A stretch of DNA of 64,000 nucleotides from Lichenicola sp965198575 (GTDB taxonomy: Bacteria > Pseudomonadota > Alphaproteobacteria > Acetobacterales > Acetobacteraceae): contig NZ_OZ240671.1 in assembly GCF_965198575.1 (NCBI RefSeq), positions 3,534,001-3,598,000 of the forward strand. The letters run 5' to 3'. Shown piece after piece: positions 27,679-37,028 of this stretch. Numbering within the stretch: the first letter of the stretch is position 1; each line of letters starts with the position of its first letter. The notes beneath the pieces are model-generated. The model was not told the DNA's origin. It worked only from the letters and a program-made list of their open reading frames with translations, and searched no databases. The translations under genes were made by a program, and so were the position numbers.

Positions 27679-28935
27679 TCACATCGACGCAAAACCCTTG
27701 CCCGCTGCCTCCAGCCCGCCCTGCACGGTGAGGGCCTCGACGACCCCGTGCAGCTCGAGCGCCTCCACGCCGGCCCCATGCGTGACCAGCCCGCCCGACA
27801 CGCTCACCTCGCGCGCAGCGCCGCCCGGCTTGATGCTGAGTGCCGTCGCCGCGAGCCGGGTCACGACACCCTTGACCAGGGAGTCGCCGACGCCTCCATG
27901 CGTCTCGATGCCGCGCCGCACCGTGATGCATCCGACCGGCTGGCTGATCTGCACGCCGACCGCGCCGTCGCCATGCGTGACGACCCGGTCGAATTCGGCC
28001 TCCACCAGGCTGCCGGCATAGATGTTGAACCCCCTGGCGCCACCGCCGAAAGTCTCGATCGGGGCCAGCAGCTGCAGCGAGCGCAAGCTGCCGAAATTCA
28101 CGAAACCGATGCCGCTCGGCCCGTATGACGTGATCTTGGCCTCCGCGGTCCAGCGATCCACCACGCCCCAGTTGTCGAGCACCATGTCGTTGGGTCCGTA
28201 GGTGGTGACCGGCCCACGATTGCGTACCTGGTCGACGACCGCGCCCGACACCGTGAACACGCCACCCGAGATGCGATCCGGTGTTCCGGGCGCGATGCCG
28301 CCGTCGCTATGCACCTCGCCGGTTTCCAGACGGGCGACCAGCAGCCGTCCACCGACGTCGCCGGCGCCGGCAACGAACACGCCGCCGCCGCGCACCGGCG
28401 CACCCGCGAGGCCGATCGACAGGCCGGTCAGGTCGGCCGTGATCGTTACCGAGGGATCGACCTGGCGGTTCCACACGGTGAAGACGCCCGGCACCACCTC
28501 GACCCCGAAGCCTGCCGGCCGCTCATCGAAGCCGCGGGCATCGGCGGCGAGGATGTGAACGTCATGCGCCTCGACATGACCCTTTCGAACCCGATCGGCA
28601 GCGAGCAGGCGCACGCAACCGGTGATGCGCAGCTGGCGCAGCTCCAGGCGGCCGAGATCGTCCACGCTGGTGTCGTTGAAGATCGCGCGCCGGTCGGGAT
28701 CGGCAGCAAGCTCGAGCCCTTCGACGCAGTTGTCGGAGCAGAGCTCGAGCCCGTCCTGCCCGGCACCGAAGGCAAGCCGCGCGGACCCTCCGAAACCGAC
28801 GACGGCCTGGCCCGGGTGCAGTTGCAGCGTCGGCACGTCGATCAGCTGTGCCGCCACCCGCACGACAGCGACCCCTTGCGCCACCGCCGCGACGAGCGCT
28901 GCCGTCGTCTCGATGTCGACTTGTTGTTCCGGCAT
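27679..28935 (-). CDS. Right-handed beta-helix repeat protein of unknown function
   Basis: A 418-residue protein. ATG at 28935 is chosen because GGAGGA lies just before it (the longer frame from 29001 overlaps the aldehyde dehydrogenase gene). After a short N-terminal helix (TTAALVAAVAQG) nearly the whole length is short beta-strand turns rich in Gly, Val, Ile and Thr with recurring ...GVGFVNFGSL..., ITVRRGIETHGGVGDSL and VSVSGGLVTHGAGVEAL rungs. This implies a pectate-lyase-like parallel beta-helix. No catalytic residues, signal peptide or membrane segment are seen, so it is probably cytoplasmic or exported non-classically. It follows the aldehyde dehydrogenase by 34 bp, hence same operon. 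Confidence 0.7.
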   Translation of the reverse strand: MPEQQVDIETTAALVAAVAQGVAVVRVAAQLIDVPTLQLHPGQAVVGFGGSARLAFGAGQDGLELCSDNCVEGLELAADPDRRAIFNDTSVDDLGRLELRQLRITGCVRLLAADRVRKGHVEAHDVHILAADARGFDERPAGFGVEVVPGVFTVWNRQVDPSVTITADLTGLSIGLAGAPVRGGGVFVAGAGDVGGRLLVARLETGEVHSDGGIAPGTPDRISGGVFTVSGAVVDQVRNRGPVTTYGPNDMVLDNWGVVDRWTAEAKITSYGPSGIGFVNFGSLRSLQLLAPIETFGGGARGFNIYAGSLVEAEFDRVVTHGDGAVGVQISQPVGCITVRRGIETHGGVGDSLVKGVVTRLAATALSIKPGGAAREVSVSGGLVTHGAGVEALELHGVVEALTVQGGLEAAGKGFASM

Positions 28936-28969
28936 CCCGGTTCCTCCTCGATTGTGGGCGCTTGCAGCC

Positions 28970-30439
28970 TCAGGCAGCGGGCGATGCGAGATCGACTTCA
29001 TGGATGATCGTGCGGTATTCGATGAAGTCTTCCATCGCCGCGACGCCGTTCATCCGCCCGAGGCCGCTCTGCTTGGTGCCGCCCTCCTCGGTTTCCGAGT
29101 ACACGACCGCCCAGTTGTTGATCCAGATCGTGCCCGCCTCGATCTGCCGCGCAATTCGTAGCGGACGGTCGACATCACGCGACCAGATGGACGCCGCGAG
29201 GCCGTAGCGCGTGCCGTTCGCGAGCGTCACCGCCTCGGCTTCGGTGTCGAACGCCTGCATCACCAGCACCGGCCCGAACACCTCCTCCTGGACGATCGCC
29301 ATGGATGGATCCGTGACCTCCAGCAGCGTCGGGCGGTAGAAGGCACCCCGGGCAAGCGGCCCCTCGGCGAACGGCCCGCCACGGACCACCACCTGCGCCC
29401 CGCCGGCGATCGCCGCGTCCACCATCTCGTCGATGCGACGGACGTTCTCCATGCTGATCACCGGCCCCATGTCGCTCGACGGGTCCGACGCGGGTCCGAC
29501 CTTCACCGCCTGCAATCGACCGGCCAGCATGCTGCGCACCGTTTCCAGGATCGGCCGGTGCACCAGCAGGCGGCTGCCGGTCATGCAGAACTGGCCGGCG
29601 AAGGTCGTCAGCGCTTTCTCCACGACAGGAATGGCCGTTTCCAGACGCGCATCGTCGAACAGCAGCACCGGGCACTTGCCTCCGAGCTCGAGGCCGAACC
29701 GCTTGATGTTTTTCGCCCCTGCCGCGGAAATCGCCTGGCCCGTGCTGGAGCTGCCGGTGAAGCTGATGGTCGGCACCTCAGGCGCATCGATCATCAGCCG
29801 CGCGCCATCGCTGCGCATCTCGCAGAAGACGTTGATCACGCCGCGCGGGAGGCTCCGGGCCTCGGCGAAGATCCGGCACATGCGGGACACGGTCTGCGCA
29901 ACCTGGCCCGGCATCTTGCCGACCACGGTGCAGCCGGCGGCAAGCGCAGGCGCCAACGACCGGATGAACAGCACCACCGGCGAGTTCCAGGGCGCGATGA
30001 CGCCAGCGACCCCCATGGGTTCCCTGAGCACGGTGGAGTAACGCCCGGGAGCGGTTTCCACCGCGCGTCCGGCTTCGGTCAGCGCCAATGCGGCATAGAA
30101 GCGCAGCTTCGGAGGCACCATCGACACCTCGAACAGGGCCTCCGGCTTGATCTTGCCGTTCTCGAGCGACAGCATCTCCACGAGTTCGTCCGTGCGCGCC
30201 TCGAACAGGTCGGCGAGCTCGTTGATCGCCTTGGCGCGCAGCCGGCGGTCATGGCGCCAGGGACTGCTCAGGAACGCCTCCCGGGCCGCCGCGATGGCCA
30301 GCCCGGCCTCCATTGCGCCCGCTTCGGCATAGCTGCCGATCACGGTTCCGGTTGCCGGGTCGATGCTGTCCAGACGCCTCGGGGAATCCACCCATTCGCC
30401 GTTGATCCAGCTGCATGCTTTCGGAAGGTTGGCGGTCAT
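28970..30439 (-). CDS. NAD(P)-dependent aldehyde dehydrogenase
   Basis: A 489-residue aldehyde dehydrogenase superfamily member. ATG at 30439 is used because GGGAG lies 8 bp upstream. Catalytic residues are in place: Asn152 (APWNSP), Lys175, Glu251 (GLELGGKCP), Cys285 (GQFCMTGSR) and the later EEVFGPVL block. It oxidises an aldehyde to a carboxylate. Downstream in the same direction come the beta-helix protein and a GMC alcohol oxidoreductase, so it probably takes the aldehyde made by the latter. Class (broad-specificity versus betaine or lactaldehyde type) cannot be fixed from sequence alone. Confidence 0.95.
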   Translation of the reverse strand: MTANLPKACSWINGEWVDSPRRLDSIDPATGTVIGSYAEAGAMEAGLAIAAAREAFLSSPWRHDRRLRAKAINELADLFEARTDELVEMLSLENGKIKPEALFEVSMVPPKLRFYAALALTEAGRAVETAPGRYSTVLREPMGVAGVIAPWNSPVVLFIRSLAPALAAGCTVVGKMPGQVAQTVSRMCRIFAEARSLPRGVINVFCEMRSDGARLMIDAPEVPTISFTGSSSTGQAISAAGAKNIKRFGLELGGKCPVLLFDDARLETAIPVVEKALTTFAGQFCMTGSRLLVHRPILETVRSMLAGRLQAVKVGPASDPSSDMGPVISMENVRRIDEMVDAAIAGGAQVVVRGGPFAEGPLARGAFYRPTLLEVTDPSMAIVQEEVFGPVLVMQAFDTEAEAVTLANGTRYGLAASIWSRDVDRPLRIARQIEAGTIWINNWAVVYSETEEGGTKQSGLGRMNGVAAMEDFIEYRTIIHEVDLASPAA

Positions 30440-31069
30440 TTCTAAGCTCCCAGACACCGCAGGGCTCCTTACGGAGCGCGATGCGTGTTCGTTTGGGCGG
30501 TGTTGCTCTGCAGGACGAGGAACTCGCGGATGGTGGCTTGCGCCGTACGCTCCAGTCCGTTCATGCGGCCTTCCACAAGCCGGCGTACCCGCCCGTAATC
30601 CACGACGCCTACGGGATCGATCGCATGTTCGTTAGGGGGTGCCGGCGGAAATGAGCTTCCCATTTCTGCAACGGAGGCTTTTGTCGGTTGAGGATCGCAA
30701 CGGCGCCGAACTGGTGAGCCGGCAATCCCCGGCTCCAAGCTAGGGTATGACCTGCGCTACCAATCATGGGAAAGGCTTTCTCGATTTTGCGGTCTATTCA
30801 GGTAATCGCTGCCTGCACAAGGTGGCTGCTCGGGAGTTGTCTTGAAGATTTCGCTCGAGTGGCGCGGCTGCTTGAGTTGAACCCGATAAAGCCGGCATAG
30901 CCATCCCGTCGCTCCCTGAGAAGAGCTGCGTCCGCGCGTCTGGCGGGTAGAAATGTACTTGATCGGTGAGGTGGTCTTTTCTTCATTCAGGACCCGGCGC
31001 ACTCGAGCCTCTTCCTCTTTGTGTGATCGAGACAAACAGCATCCCCAATCCCTGATGGCAGGAGCCGTA
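30440..31069. other. Divergent intergenic region, no gene recognised
   Basis: About 630 bp between the aldehyde dehydrogenase operon (minus) and the SnoaL-like gene (plus). It must hold both promoters. No tRNA, repeat or recognisable coding frame was found. Confidence 0.4.
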
Positions 31070-31558
31070 ATGAAAGACCCAGAGCCGCTTTCCGTGGAAG
31101 ATCGCTTCGCCATCTTTGAGCAGATGAACCTGCACCAGCAGGCCATAGATGCAGGATGGGGTCTCGACCAGGCGAGGGCGTATGTCGACCTCTACTGGCC
31201 GGATGGCAAATTCACGGTAATCGATCTTCGGCATACGACGTTCGAAGGCGCCGACGGTCTCAAGCGAATGTACGACTACGCACATAGCGTATTCCCGATC
31301 GAGAAATGGAGCCATCACATGGGCCCGTTCCGCATCGACGGACGTGGCGACACGGCAACCGCACACTGGCGCTGGCTGGTCCGATGGAGCCGGGAGACCC
31401 AGGGCATCGTCTCGACGGGGACCTATGACGATAACTGGGAGAAGCGCAACGGCGTTTGGAAGTGTCTTGAACGGACGTCGAGCGTTGACGGCAATTGGCC
31501 GTTGCACACGTTTCAGCCCTACGTGGATCGTCAGGATGAACTATACCGCGAGTCCTGA
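31070..31558 (+). CDS. SnoaL/NTF2-like fold protein
   Basis: A 162-residue protein with the SnoaL-like cone fold: an N-terminal helix with a DRFAIFEQMNLHQQAID pattern, YVDLYWPDGKFTVIDL, and the strand block TATAHWRWLVRWSRETQG, then GTYDDNWEKRNGVWKCLERT. ATG at 31070 is chosen because GGCAGGAG lies 6 bp upstream; the frame itself is open further left. Members are small-molecule isomerases, hydratases or simple ligand binders. The gene is monocistronic and followed by a terminator-like hairpin. Substrate unknown. Confidence 0.85.
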   Translation: MKDPEPLSVEDRFAIFEQMNLHQQAIDAGWGLDQARAYVDLYWPDGKFTVIDLRHTTFEGADGLKRMYDYAHSVFPIEKWSHHMGPFRIDGRGDTATAHWRWLVRWSRETQGIVSTGTYDDNWEKRNGVWKCLERTSSVDGNWPLHTFQPYVDRQDELYRES

Positions 31559-31623
31559 TATCGTCGCGGTTGATACCGCCGGCTGCCACAAGCTCAGCTT
31601 CGACCCTCCAGGTCAGTATGATC

Positions 31624-31660
31624 GCGCCGCCTGGTCGAGGGCGGCGCATATCTGATTTTT
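31624..31660 (+). terminator. Possible intrinsic terminator after the SnoaL-like gene
   Basis: An 8-bp GC stem (GCGCCGCC at 31624-31631 pairing with GGCGGCGC at 31640-31647) with an 8-nt loop is followed, after 8 nt, by a T5 run at 31656-31660. The T tract is displaced from the stem, so efficiency is uncertain. Confidence 0.45.
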
Positions 31661-32199
31661 GGCAGAACCGGTTTCCTCATGAAGCCATTCGAGCAGGGCA
31701 CTCCATGACTTTATTGCTTTTAGGAGCATGCATGATCGAGATGATTGTCGTGTTCGGGAGAGGGCATCGGAGGGCGTACATCTTGCTCTTGCGTTCCCTA
31801 TCCGACGCGGCTGTCGGCTCGTCGAGGGAAAATCACGCAGCCTCGAGGGAATCCCACGTACAAATGCCACGCTGCTGCAACTCAGATGACCGCAGCCGAG
31901 ACCACGCCGCATCGATGTCAGGGCCATCGCGCAGCCACTCAAATTCGGTTGCTTCGAGTGCAGGCTCAACTTCCCTCGAGCGGCTCTCTATGGCTGGAGC
32001 GCGGCACGGAAGAATGCCCATCGGCGAGTGTCCCGCGCCAAGTAAGGTCACTACCGCATCAAGAGACACCGTTCCGGTCTGGCTTCAATCACGCCGCTTC
32101 AGGTCGGTAACGATTATCGGTTATACCCAGAGGTGCCGCATAGGCGACTGGCCCTGGTCGTAGCCGTCATCCGGTGGTGGCTCGGTCAAGCCCCCGCCG
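31661..32199. other. Gene-poor stretch, no gene recognised
   Basis: About 540 bp. Frames on both strands are interrupted or composition-driven. It ends just after the RpiR regulator's stop codon. Confidence 0.35.
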
Positions 32200-33063
32200 T
32201 CAACGCGTGCGCTTGCCGCGCACCGCACCCTGCGTGCGCGACAGGTTCGCTTCCGCAGCGTCGTAATCGCGCTGTGCCACCATCACGAAGACCGCGTCGA
32301 GGATGTTGAGCTGGGCGATCCGGGCGGCTGCATTTTCGCCGAGCAGGGGTGAGCCGCGCGCGGTCGAGCAGAGCACGACGTCCGCCACTTCCGCGAGCGG
32401 CGAGTTGCGATAGTTGGTCATCGCAACCGTACGGGCATCGTTGCGCCGCGCGGCCTGCAGCGCCTCCAGTGTCACGGTGGTCGAGCCGCTATGGGAGAAG
32501 CCGATCGCGACGTCTTCGGGTCCGAGCAGCGAGGCCGACATCAGCATCATGTGCGCGTCGTCCTGGACCGATGCGCGAATGCCGATGCGCAGGAACTTGT
32601 GTGCCACGTCACGCGCGATCTGCGCCGACCCGCCGACGCCGTAGAAATCGAGCCGGCGCGCGCCGTGGATGAGCTCGGCCGCGCGTTCCAGAGCGCCGAC
32701 ATCGATGATCGCCATGGTTTCCTCGAGCGCCTGGATCGACGCCCGGAACACCTTCTGGACGATCTCTAGCCCGGTATCGTCTGGCGACAACTCCTCGTGC
32801 ATCTCGTCGATCGACAACCGGTTGTAGGACGCCACGTTCTCGCGGAAGTCCCGGTATCCGGAGAAGCCGAGCTTCTTGGCGATTTTCACCACCATCGCCT
32901 CGGACACGCCGGCATCGTCCGCGACTTCCCGCAGCGAGGTGGCATCCGTGAAGTCCCGGCGAGCGAGCACCTGCTCCACCACCTTGGCTTCGAGCGGGGT
33001 GAGGCTCGGCATCATCATCCGAACCCTGGGCCCGATCGACCGGGGGTCTCGCTTCTCGGCCAT
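32200..33063 (-). CDS. RpiR/MurR-family transcriptional regulator with SIS domain
   Basis: A 287-residue regulator. ATG at 33063 follows GGAGCGACAG. N-terminal RpiR helix-turn-helix (about residues 15-90: SLREVADDAGVSEAMVVKIA, KLGFSGYRDFRENVASYN). C-terminal sugar-isomerase (SIS) domain (about residues 120-255) with FYGVGGSAQIARDVAHKF and GFSHSGSTTVTLEALQAA, which binds a phosphosugar effector. It is divergent from the isomerase-transporter-kinase operon. It most likely represses or activates that operon in response to the phosphorylated sugar made by the kinase. Confidence 0.93.
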   Translation of the reverse strand: MAEKRDPRSIGPRVRMMMPSLTPLEAKVVEQVLARRDFTDATSLREVADDAGVSEAMVVKIAKKLGFSGYRDFRENVASYNRLSIDEMHEELSPDDTGLEIVQKVFRASIQALEETMAIIDVGALERAAELIHGARRLDFYGVGGSAQIARDVAHKFLRIGIRASVQDDAHMMLMSASLLGPEDVAIGFSHSGSTTVTLEALQAARRNDARTVAMTNYRNSPLAEVADVVLCSTARGSPLLGENAAARIAQLNILDAVFVMVAQRDYDAAEANLSRTQGAVRGKRTR

Positions 33064-33237
33064 GCTGTCGCTCCATGATCCTGGTTCGGTCGGGTGTGCC
33101 ATCAGGCCACAGCAAAGCAAGCCGGCACGGCAAAACATCACAAATAACGACTGACCCGTAAAGTAGGTGCTGGACGGGACGTTTTCTTTCCACTACAAAC
33201 ACCGTCGTCAGGCCTCTCTGCCGGGATGCTCCCGCAA

Positions 33238-33255
33238 CGGCCTTCACGAAGGCCG
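33238..33255. promoter_or_regulatory. 18-bp palindrome CGGCCTTC-AC-GAAGGCCG, candidate RpiR operator
   Basis: Eight-base arms separated by 2 bp lie 34 bp before the isomerase start, in the only intergenic region shared with the divergent RpiR gene. The position fits a dimeric repressor site overlapping the operon promoter. Symmetry and position are the only evidence. Confidence 0.45.
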
Positions 33256-33288
33256 CGATATCGGTGATGTCGCGGTCGCGGTGCCAGG

Positions 33289-34287
33289 GTGGATCTCGTG
33301 CAGCAAGGCAACCTCCGCTTCGCAACCCGTCTGAACTCGTTCGCCTCCCGCCCCGACGCCTACTGGCCCAAGGGTCAGGGCAAACCGACCCCGCTGCAGA
33401 TGGCGGAGCGCGCGTCGAAAGCAGAGGGACTGACCGATGTCGACCTTAACTATCCGGATCATCTGGGCCCGGATCCCAGCGCCACGGGTGCCGCGATCCG
33501 CGATCTCGGGCTTGAGGTGAACGGCCTGGCGATGCGGTATTACTCGAACCCTGCCTTCAAGATCGGTGCTTTCACCAACCCCGATCCGGTCGTGCGTCGC
33601 GAGGCGATCGACCTGACCAAGCGCGGGGTCGATGCCGCACGCGAGGCCGGCAGCACCCTGTTGACCATCTGGCTCGGCCAGGACGGCTTCGACTACGCGT
33701 TCCAGGCGGATTATGCGCGCCTCTGGGCAGACGAGATCGACGGCATCCGCGAGGTGGCGCTGCATGATCCCGGTTGCATGATCAGCATCGAATACAAGCC
33801 GAACGAGCCGCGCTCGTACGCGCTGCTCCCGGATTGCGCGACCACGCTGCTGGCGCTGAAGGAAATCGATCTTCCCAATACCGGCGTCACGCTCGACTTC
33901 GCGCACGTGCTCTACGCCGACGAACAACCGGCTTTTGCGGCAGCCCTGATCAACCGGCACAGCCGGATCCTCGGGCTGCACCTCAATGACGGCTATTCCA
34001 AGCGCGATGACGGCCTGATGGTAGGCGCGGTGCATGCCCAGCAGACCATCGAGCTGCTCCGCCAGGTCAAATCGGATGGCTTCGACGGCCCGATCTATTT
34101 CGACACGTTCCCCGACCTGACCGGGCTGGATCCGGTGCGGGAATGCGAAGCCAATATTGCCACGGTCCGCGCCATGCTGCGCATCGTGGAGAGGCTCGAC
34201 GCCGATAACCGCCTCGGCGCCGCGATCGCCGAACAGGACCCGGTTTCGGCACAGATGGTGGTGCAGCAGGCAATGTTCGGCAACTGA
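33289..34287 (+). CDS. Sugar (phosphate) isomerase/epimerase-like TIM-barrel protein
   Basis: A 332-residue member of the xylose-isomerase-like (AP_endonuc_2) TIM-barrel superfamily. Family pattern: RFATRLNSF at the start, ISIEYKPNEPRSY (metal-binding Glu, about residue 166), GVTLDFAHVLYADE (metal-binding Asp), GLHLNDGYSKRDDGLMVG and IYFDTFPDLTG near the end. The start is GTG at 33289, possibly GTG at 33298; no strong ribosome-binding site. First gene of the second CUT2 operon, upstream of the binding protein by 73 bp. Expected to interconvert the imported aldose and ketose before phosphorylation by the downstream kinase. Confidence 0.85.
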   Translation: MDLVQQGNLRFATRLNSFASRPDAYWPKGQGKPTPLQMAERASKAEGLTDVDLNYPDHLGPDPSATGAAIRDLGLEVNGLAMRYYSNPAFKIGAFTNPDPVVRREAIDLTKRGVDAAREAGSTLLTIWLGQDGFDYAFQADYARLWADEIDGIREVALHDPGCMISIEYKPNEPRSYALLPDCATTLLALKEIDLPNTGVTLDFAHVLYADEQPAFAAALINRHSRILGLHLNDGYSKRDDGLMVGAVHAQQTIELLRQVKSDGFDGPIYFDTFPDLTGLDPVRECEANIATVRAMLRIVERLDADNRLGAAIAEQDPVSAQMVVQQAMFGN

Positions 34288-34360
34288 GGGCAGCCAGGAA
34301 CAATCCGGCTGCGTCAGACCTTCATTATAAAAAACAAACGAACCCAAGGTGGGAACGACC

Positions 34361-35413
34361 ATGAAGACCATTCTGCTTTCCGGCGTGATGCTGCTCGTGG
34401 CCCAGGTGGCCCTGGCGCAGGATCTCAAGCCGCTCAATCCGGATACCGAGGCCGACCGCATCGACTGGACGCAGCTCAGCGCCAAGTTCGGGCCGTTCCC
34501 GAAGCTGCCGGCCGGCACCCGCGCCGGCGCCGTGTCCAAGACCCTGACCAACGAATACTGGCGCCTCCTCGGGCAGGGCTACCAGAAGTTCGGCAAGACG
34601 GTCGGCGTGCCGGTGTCGTACCAGGCGGCCCAGAACGAGGGTGACCAGGTCGGGCAGCTTTCGATTGCGGAAACGATGATCACCCAGGGCGTGAGTGTCC
34701 TGATGGTCTCGCCGCAGACGAATGCAAACCTCGAGCCGGCTTTGGCCGAAGCGGCCAGCGCGAATATCCCGGTCATCAACGTCAATGATGCGGTGATCCC
34801 GGCCGCCGAGCATTATGTCGGCAACGTGCAGCGTGACAACGGCGTCCGCGTGGCGAAATGGTATATCGCCAACCGGCCGAACGGCGGCAAGCTGGCGGTC
34901 ATCGAAGGCCAGGCCGGCGTGTATGCGGCAGCGCAACGCACCGACGGATTCAAGGCGACGCTTGCCGCCGCAGGGGGCAAGTTCCAGGTCGTGGCCAGCA
35001 TCCCCGGCAACTGGGATCGCCAGATCTCCTACGACGCGGCGACCACGATCCTGCAGCAGCATCCGGACCTGATCGGGTTCTACTGCAACAACGACACTAT
35101 GGCGCTCGGTGTCGTAGAGGCGGTGAAGAACGCCAACCTGCTCGGCAAGGTCGCGGTGTTCGGCACCGACGGCATCACCGATGCGTACAAGTCGATCCGC
35201 GCCGGCGAGTTGACCGGCACCGTCGACAGCTTCCCCGTGCTGACCGGCGAGGTGGCGCTCGAGGCCAGCCTGCGCATCCTGGCCAAGGAGAAGCTGCCGC
35301 GCGTGGTCGCCACCCCGCAGGCGCTGATCACCAAGGACACCGCCGACCGCTACCAGGGCACCGACGACCAGATCCGCGCCGCCCTCGAACAGGATGTCCA
35401 GAGAGGCAGCTGA
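34361..35413 (+). CDS. Periplasmic sugar-binding protein of second CUT2 ABC transporter
   Basis: A 350-residue ribose-binding-type protein. ATG at 34361 follows AGGTGGGA and starts a clear Sec signal peptide (MKTILLSGVMLLVAQVALAQ). Mature sequence has SKTLTNEYWRLLGQGYQKFG, GVSVLMVSPQTNANLEPALA, IPGNWDRQISYDAAT and FYCNNDTMALGVVEAVKNAN. It is paralogous to the binding protein at 7077-8108. Ligand unknown; the neighbouring isomerase and ribokinase-like kinase suggest a pentose or hexose. Confidence 0.93.
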   Translation: MKTILLSGVMLLVAQVALAQDLKPLNPDTEADRIDWTQLSAKFGPFPKLPAGTRAGAVSKTLTNEYWRLLGQGYQKFGKTVGVPVSYQAAQNEGDQVGQLSIAETMITQGVSVLMVSPQTNANLEPALAEAASANIPVINVNDAVIPAAEHYVGNVQRDNGVRVAKWYIANRPNGGKLAVIEGQAGVYAAAQRTDGFKATLAAAGGKFQVVASIPGNWDRQISYDAATTILQQHPDLIGFYCNNDTMALGVVEAVKNANLLGKVAVFGTDGITDAYKSIRAGELTGTVDSFPVLTGEVALEASLRILAKEKLPRVVATPQALITKDTADRYQGTDDQIRAALEQDVQRGS

Positions 35414-35456
35414 CCCACGGGCACCGATCCGAGGCGCCCATCCGGAGGCCGGTTCC

Positions 35457-36995
35457 ATGCAAGATGCCAAGCTGCGACTGCAGGTTCAGGATGTGACCAA
35501 GACGTTTCCCGGGGTCAGGGCGCTCAGTGCGATGTCGCTGCGCGTCAGGCCGGGGGAGGTGCACGCCCTGCTCGGCGAGAACGGCGCCGGCAAGTCGACC
35601 CTGCTGAAGACGATCTCCGGCGTGCAGAAGCCGGACTCCGGCACGGTGTCGCTCGACGGCCGCGTGTTGACCCTGGACGGACCGCTTGATGCGCGACGTG
35701 CCGGGATCGCGATGATCCACCAGGAGCTGCAGCAGGTGCCGGAGCTCACGGTGGCGCAGAACATGTTCCTCGGCCGGCCGTTGCGCCGCGGCCTGTTCAC
35801 CGACCGGGCGCAGCAGGAGGCGAAGGCGGCGGCGGTCCTGCAGTCTCTGGACCCGGCAATCCGTCCCGACGCGCCGATCCGCACGCTCAAGGTCGCCCAG
35901 CGGCAGATCGTCGAGATCGGGCGGGCGCTTTTGGAGAACGCCCAGGTCATCGCCATGGACGAGCCGACCTCGAGCCTGACGCCGAGCGAGTTCCTGCGGC
36001 TCGCCGAGGTGATCGCCGACCTGTCCGCAAGCGGGGTCTCGATCATCTACGTGTCGCACAAGATGGACGAGGTGTTCCGCGTCTGCAGCCGCGCCACGGT
36101 GATGCGTGACGGCCAGCTGGTGGGTGAGCTCGACCTCGCTGAAACAACGGAGTCGGCCGTCGTCAACATGATGGTCGGCCGCACGTTGGCGGCGGCAACG
36201 CACAGCTCGTTCGCGACCACGGAGACCGTGCTGTCGGTGCGAAACCTCGGATCCGGAACCAAGGTCCTCAATGCCAGCTTCGACCTGCATCGCGGCGAGG
36301 TTCTGGGCATCGCCGGCCTGATCGGGGCCGGTCGCACCGAGCTGCTTCGGCTGGTCGCCGGCGCCGACAGATCGAGCTCCGGCACGGTCACGCTCAATGG
36401 CCGCCGGCTGTCCCTGCGCAGCACCCGATCGGTGATCGCTGCCGGCATCGGCCTGGTGCCGGAGGAGCGCAAGCGGGACGGGATCGTGCCGCAGCGGTCC
36501 GTGGTCAACAACATCGCCCTGTCGTCGATGTCGCGTTTCGCACCGCGCGGCCTGATCCGCCGCCGCGCGCTGCGAAAGCGGGCGACCGAGATCCTGACCG
36601 GCATCAACCTGCGGCCGATGCAGATCGACCGCCCGATCCGGCTGTTCAGCGGCGGCAACCAGCAGAAGGCGATCATCGCCCGCTGGATCGCGGCCGACAC
36701 CCAGGTGCTGCTGTTCGACGAGCCGACGCGGGGGATCGATATCGGCGCCAAGGCGGAAATCTACGCCCTGATCGAGCGCCTGGCCGCCGAGGGGCGCTCG
36801 ATGATCGTGGTGTCCTCCGAGCTGCCCGAGATCCTGCGGGTCGCCGACCGGGTGCTGGTGATGCGCCAGGGCCGGATCGCCGCCGAGCTCGGGCGCGAGG
36901 AGCTGAGCGAGCAGGCCATCGTCGCCCACGCGATCCCGCAATCCGCCGCCGATCCGGGCCTGCACGGCCATACGACAGCAACGCCGCACACCTGA
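35457..36995 (+). CDS. CUT2-type sugar ABC transporter ATP-binding protein (second system)
   Basis: A 512-residue double-ABC ATPase. ATG at 35457 follows GGAGG. Domain 1: Walker A GENGAGKSTLLK, Walker B VIAMDEPTSSLTPSE. Domain 2: P-loop GLIGAGRTELLR, signature FSGGNQQKAIIARWIA, Walker B VLLFDEPTRGIDIGAK. The first-domain signature is degenerate (LKVAQRQIVEI), normal for this class. It powers import with the permease 33 bp downstream. Confidence 0.95.
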   Translation: MQDAKLRLQVQDVTKTFPGVRALSAMSLRVRPGEVHALLGENGAGKSTLLKTISGVQKPDSGTVSLDGRVLTLDGPLDARRAGIAMIHQELQQVPELTVAQNMFLGRPLRRGLFTDRAQQEAKAAAVLQSLDPAIRPDAPIRTLKVAQRQIVEIGRALLENAQVIAMDEPTSSLTPSEFLRLAEVIADLSASGVSIIYVSHKMDEVFRVCSRATVMRDGQLVGELDLAETTESAVVNMMVGRTLAAATHSSFATTETVLSVRNLGSGTKVLNASFDLHRGEVLGIAGLIGAGRTELLRLVAGADRSSSGTVTLNGRRLSLRSTRSVIAAGIGLVPEERKRDGIVPQRSVVNNIALSSMSRFAPRGLIRRRALRKRATEILTGINLRPMQIDRPIRLFSGGNQQKAIIARWIAADTQVLLFDEPTRGIDIGAKAEIYALIERLAAEGRSMIVVSSELPEILRVADRVLVMRQGRIAAELGREELSEQAIVAHAIPQSAADPGLHGHTTATPHT

Positions 36996-37028
36996 CCTCT
37001 CCGCCCTCCGGCAAACATCGAGGTTTCC

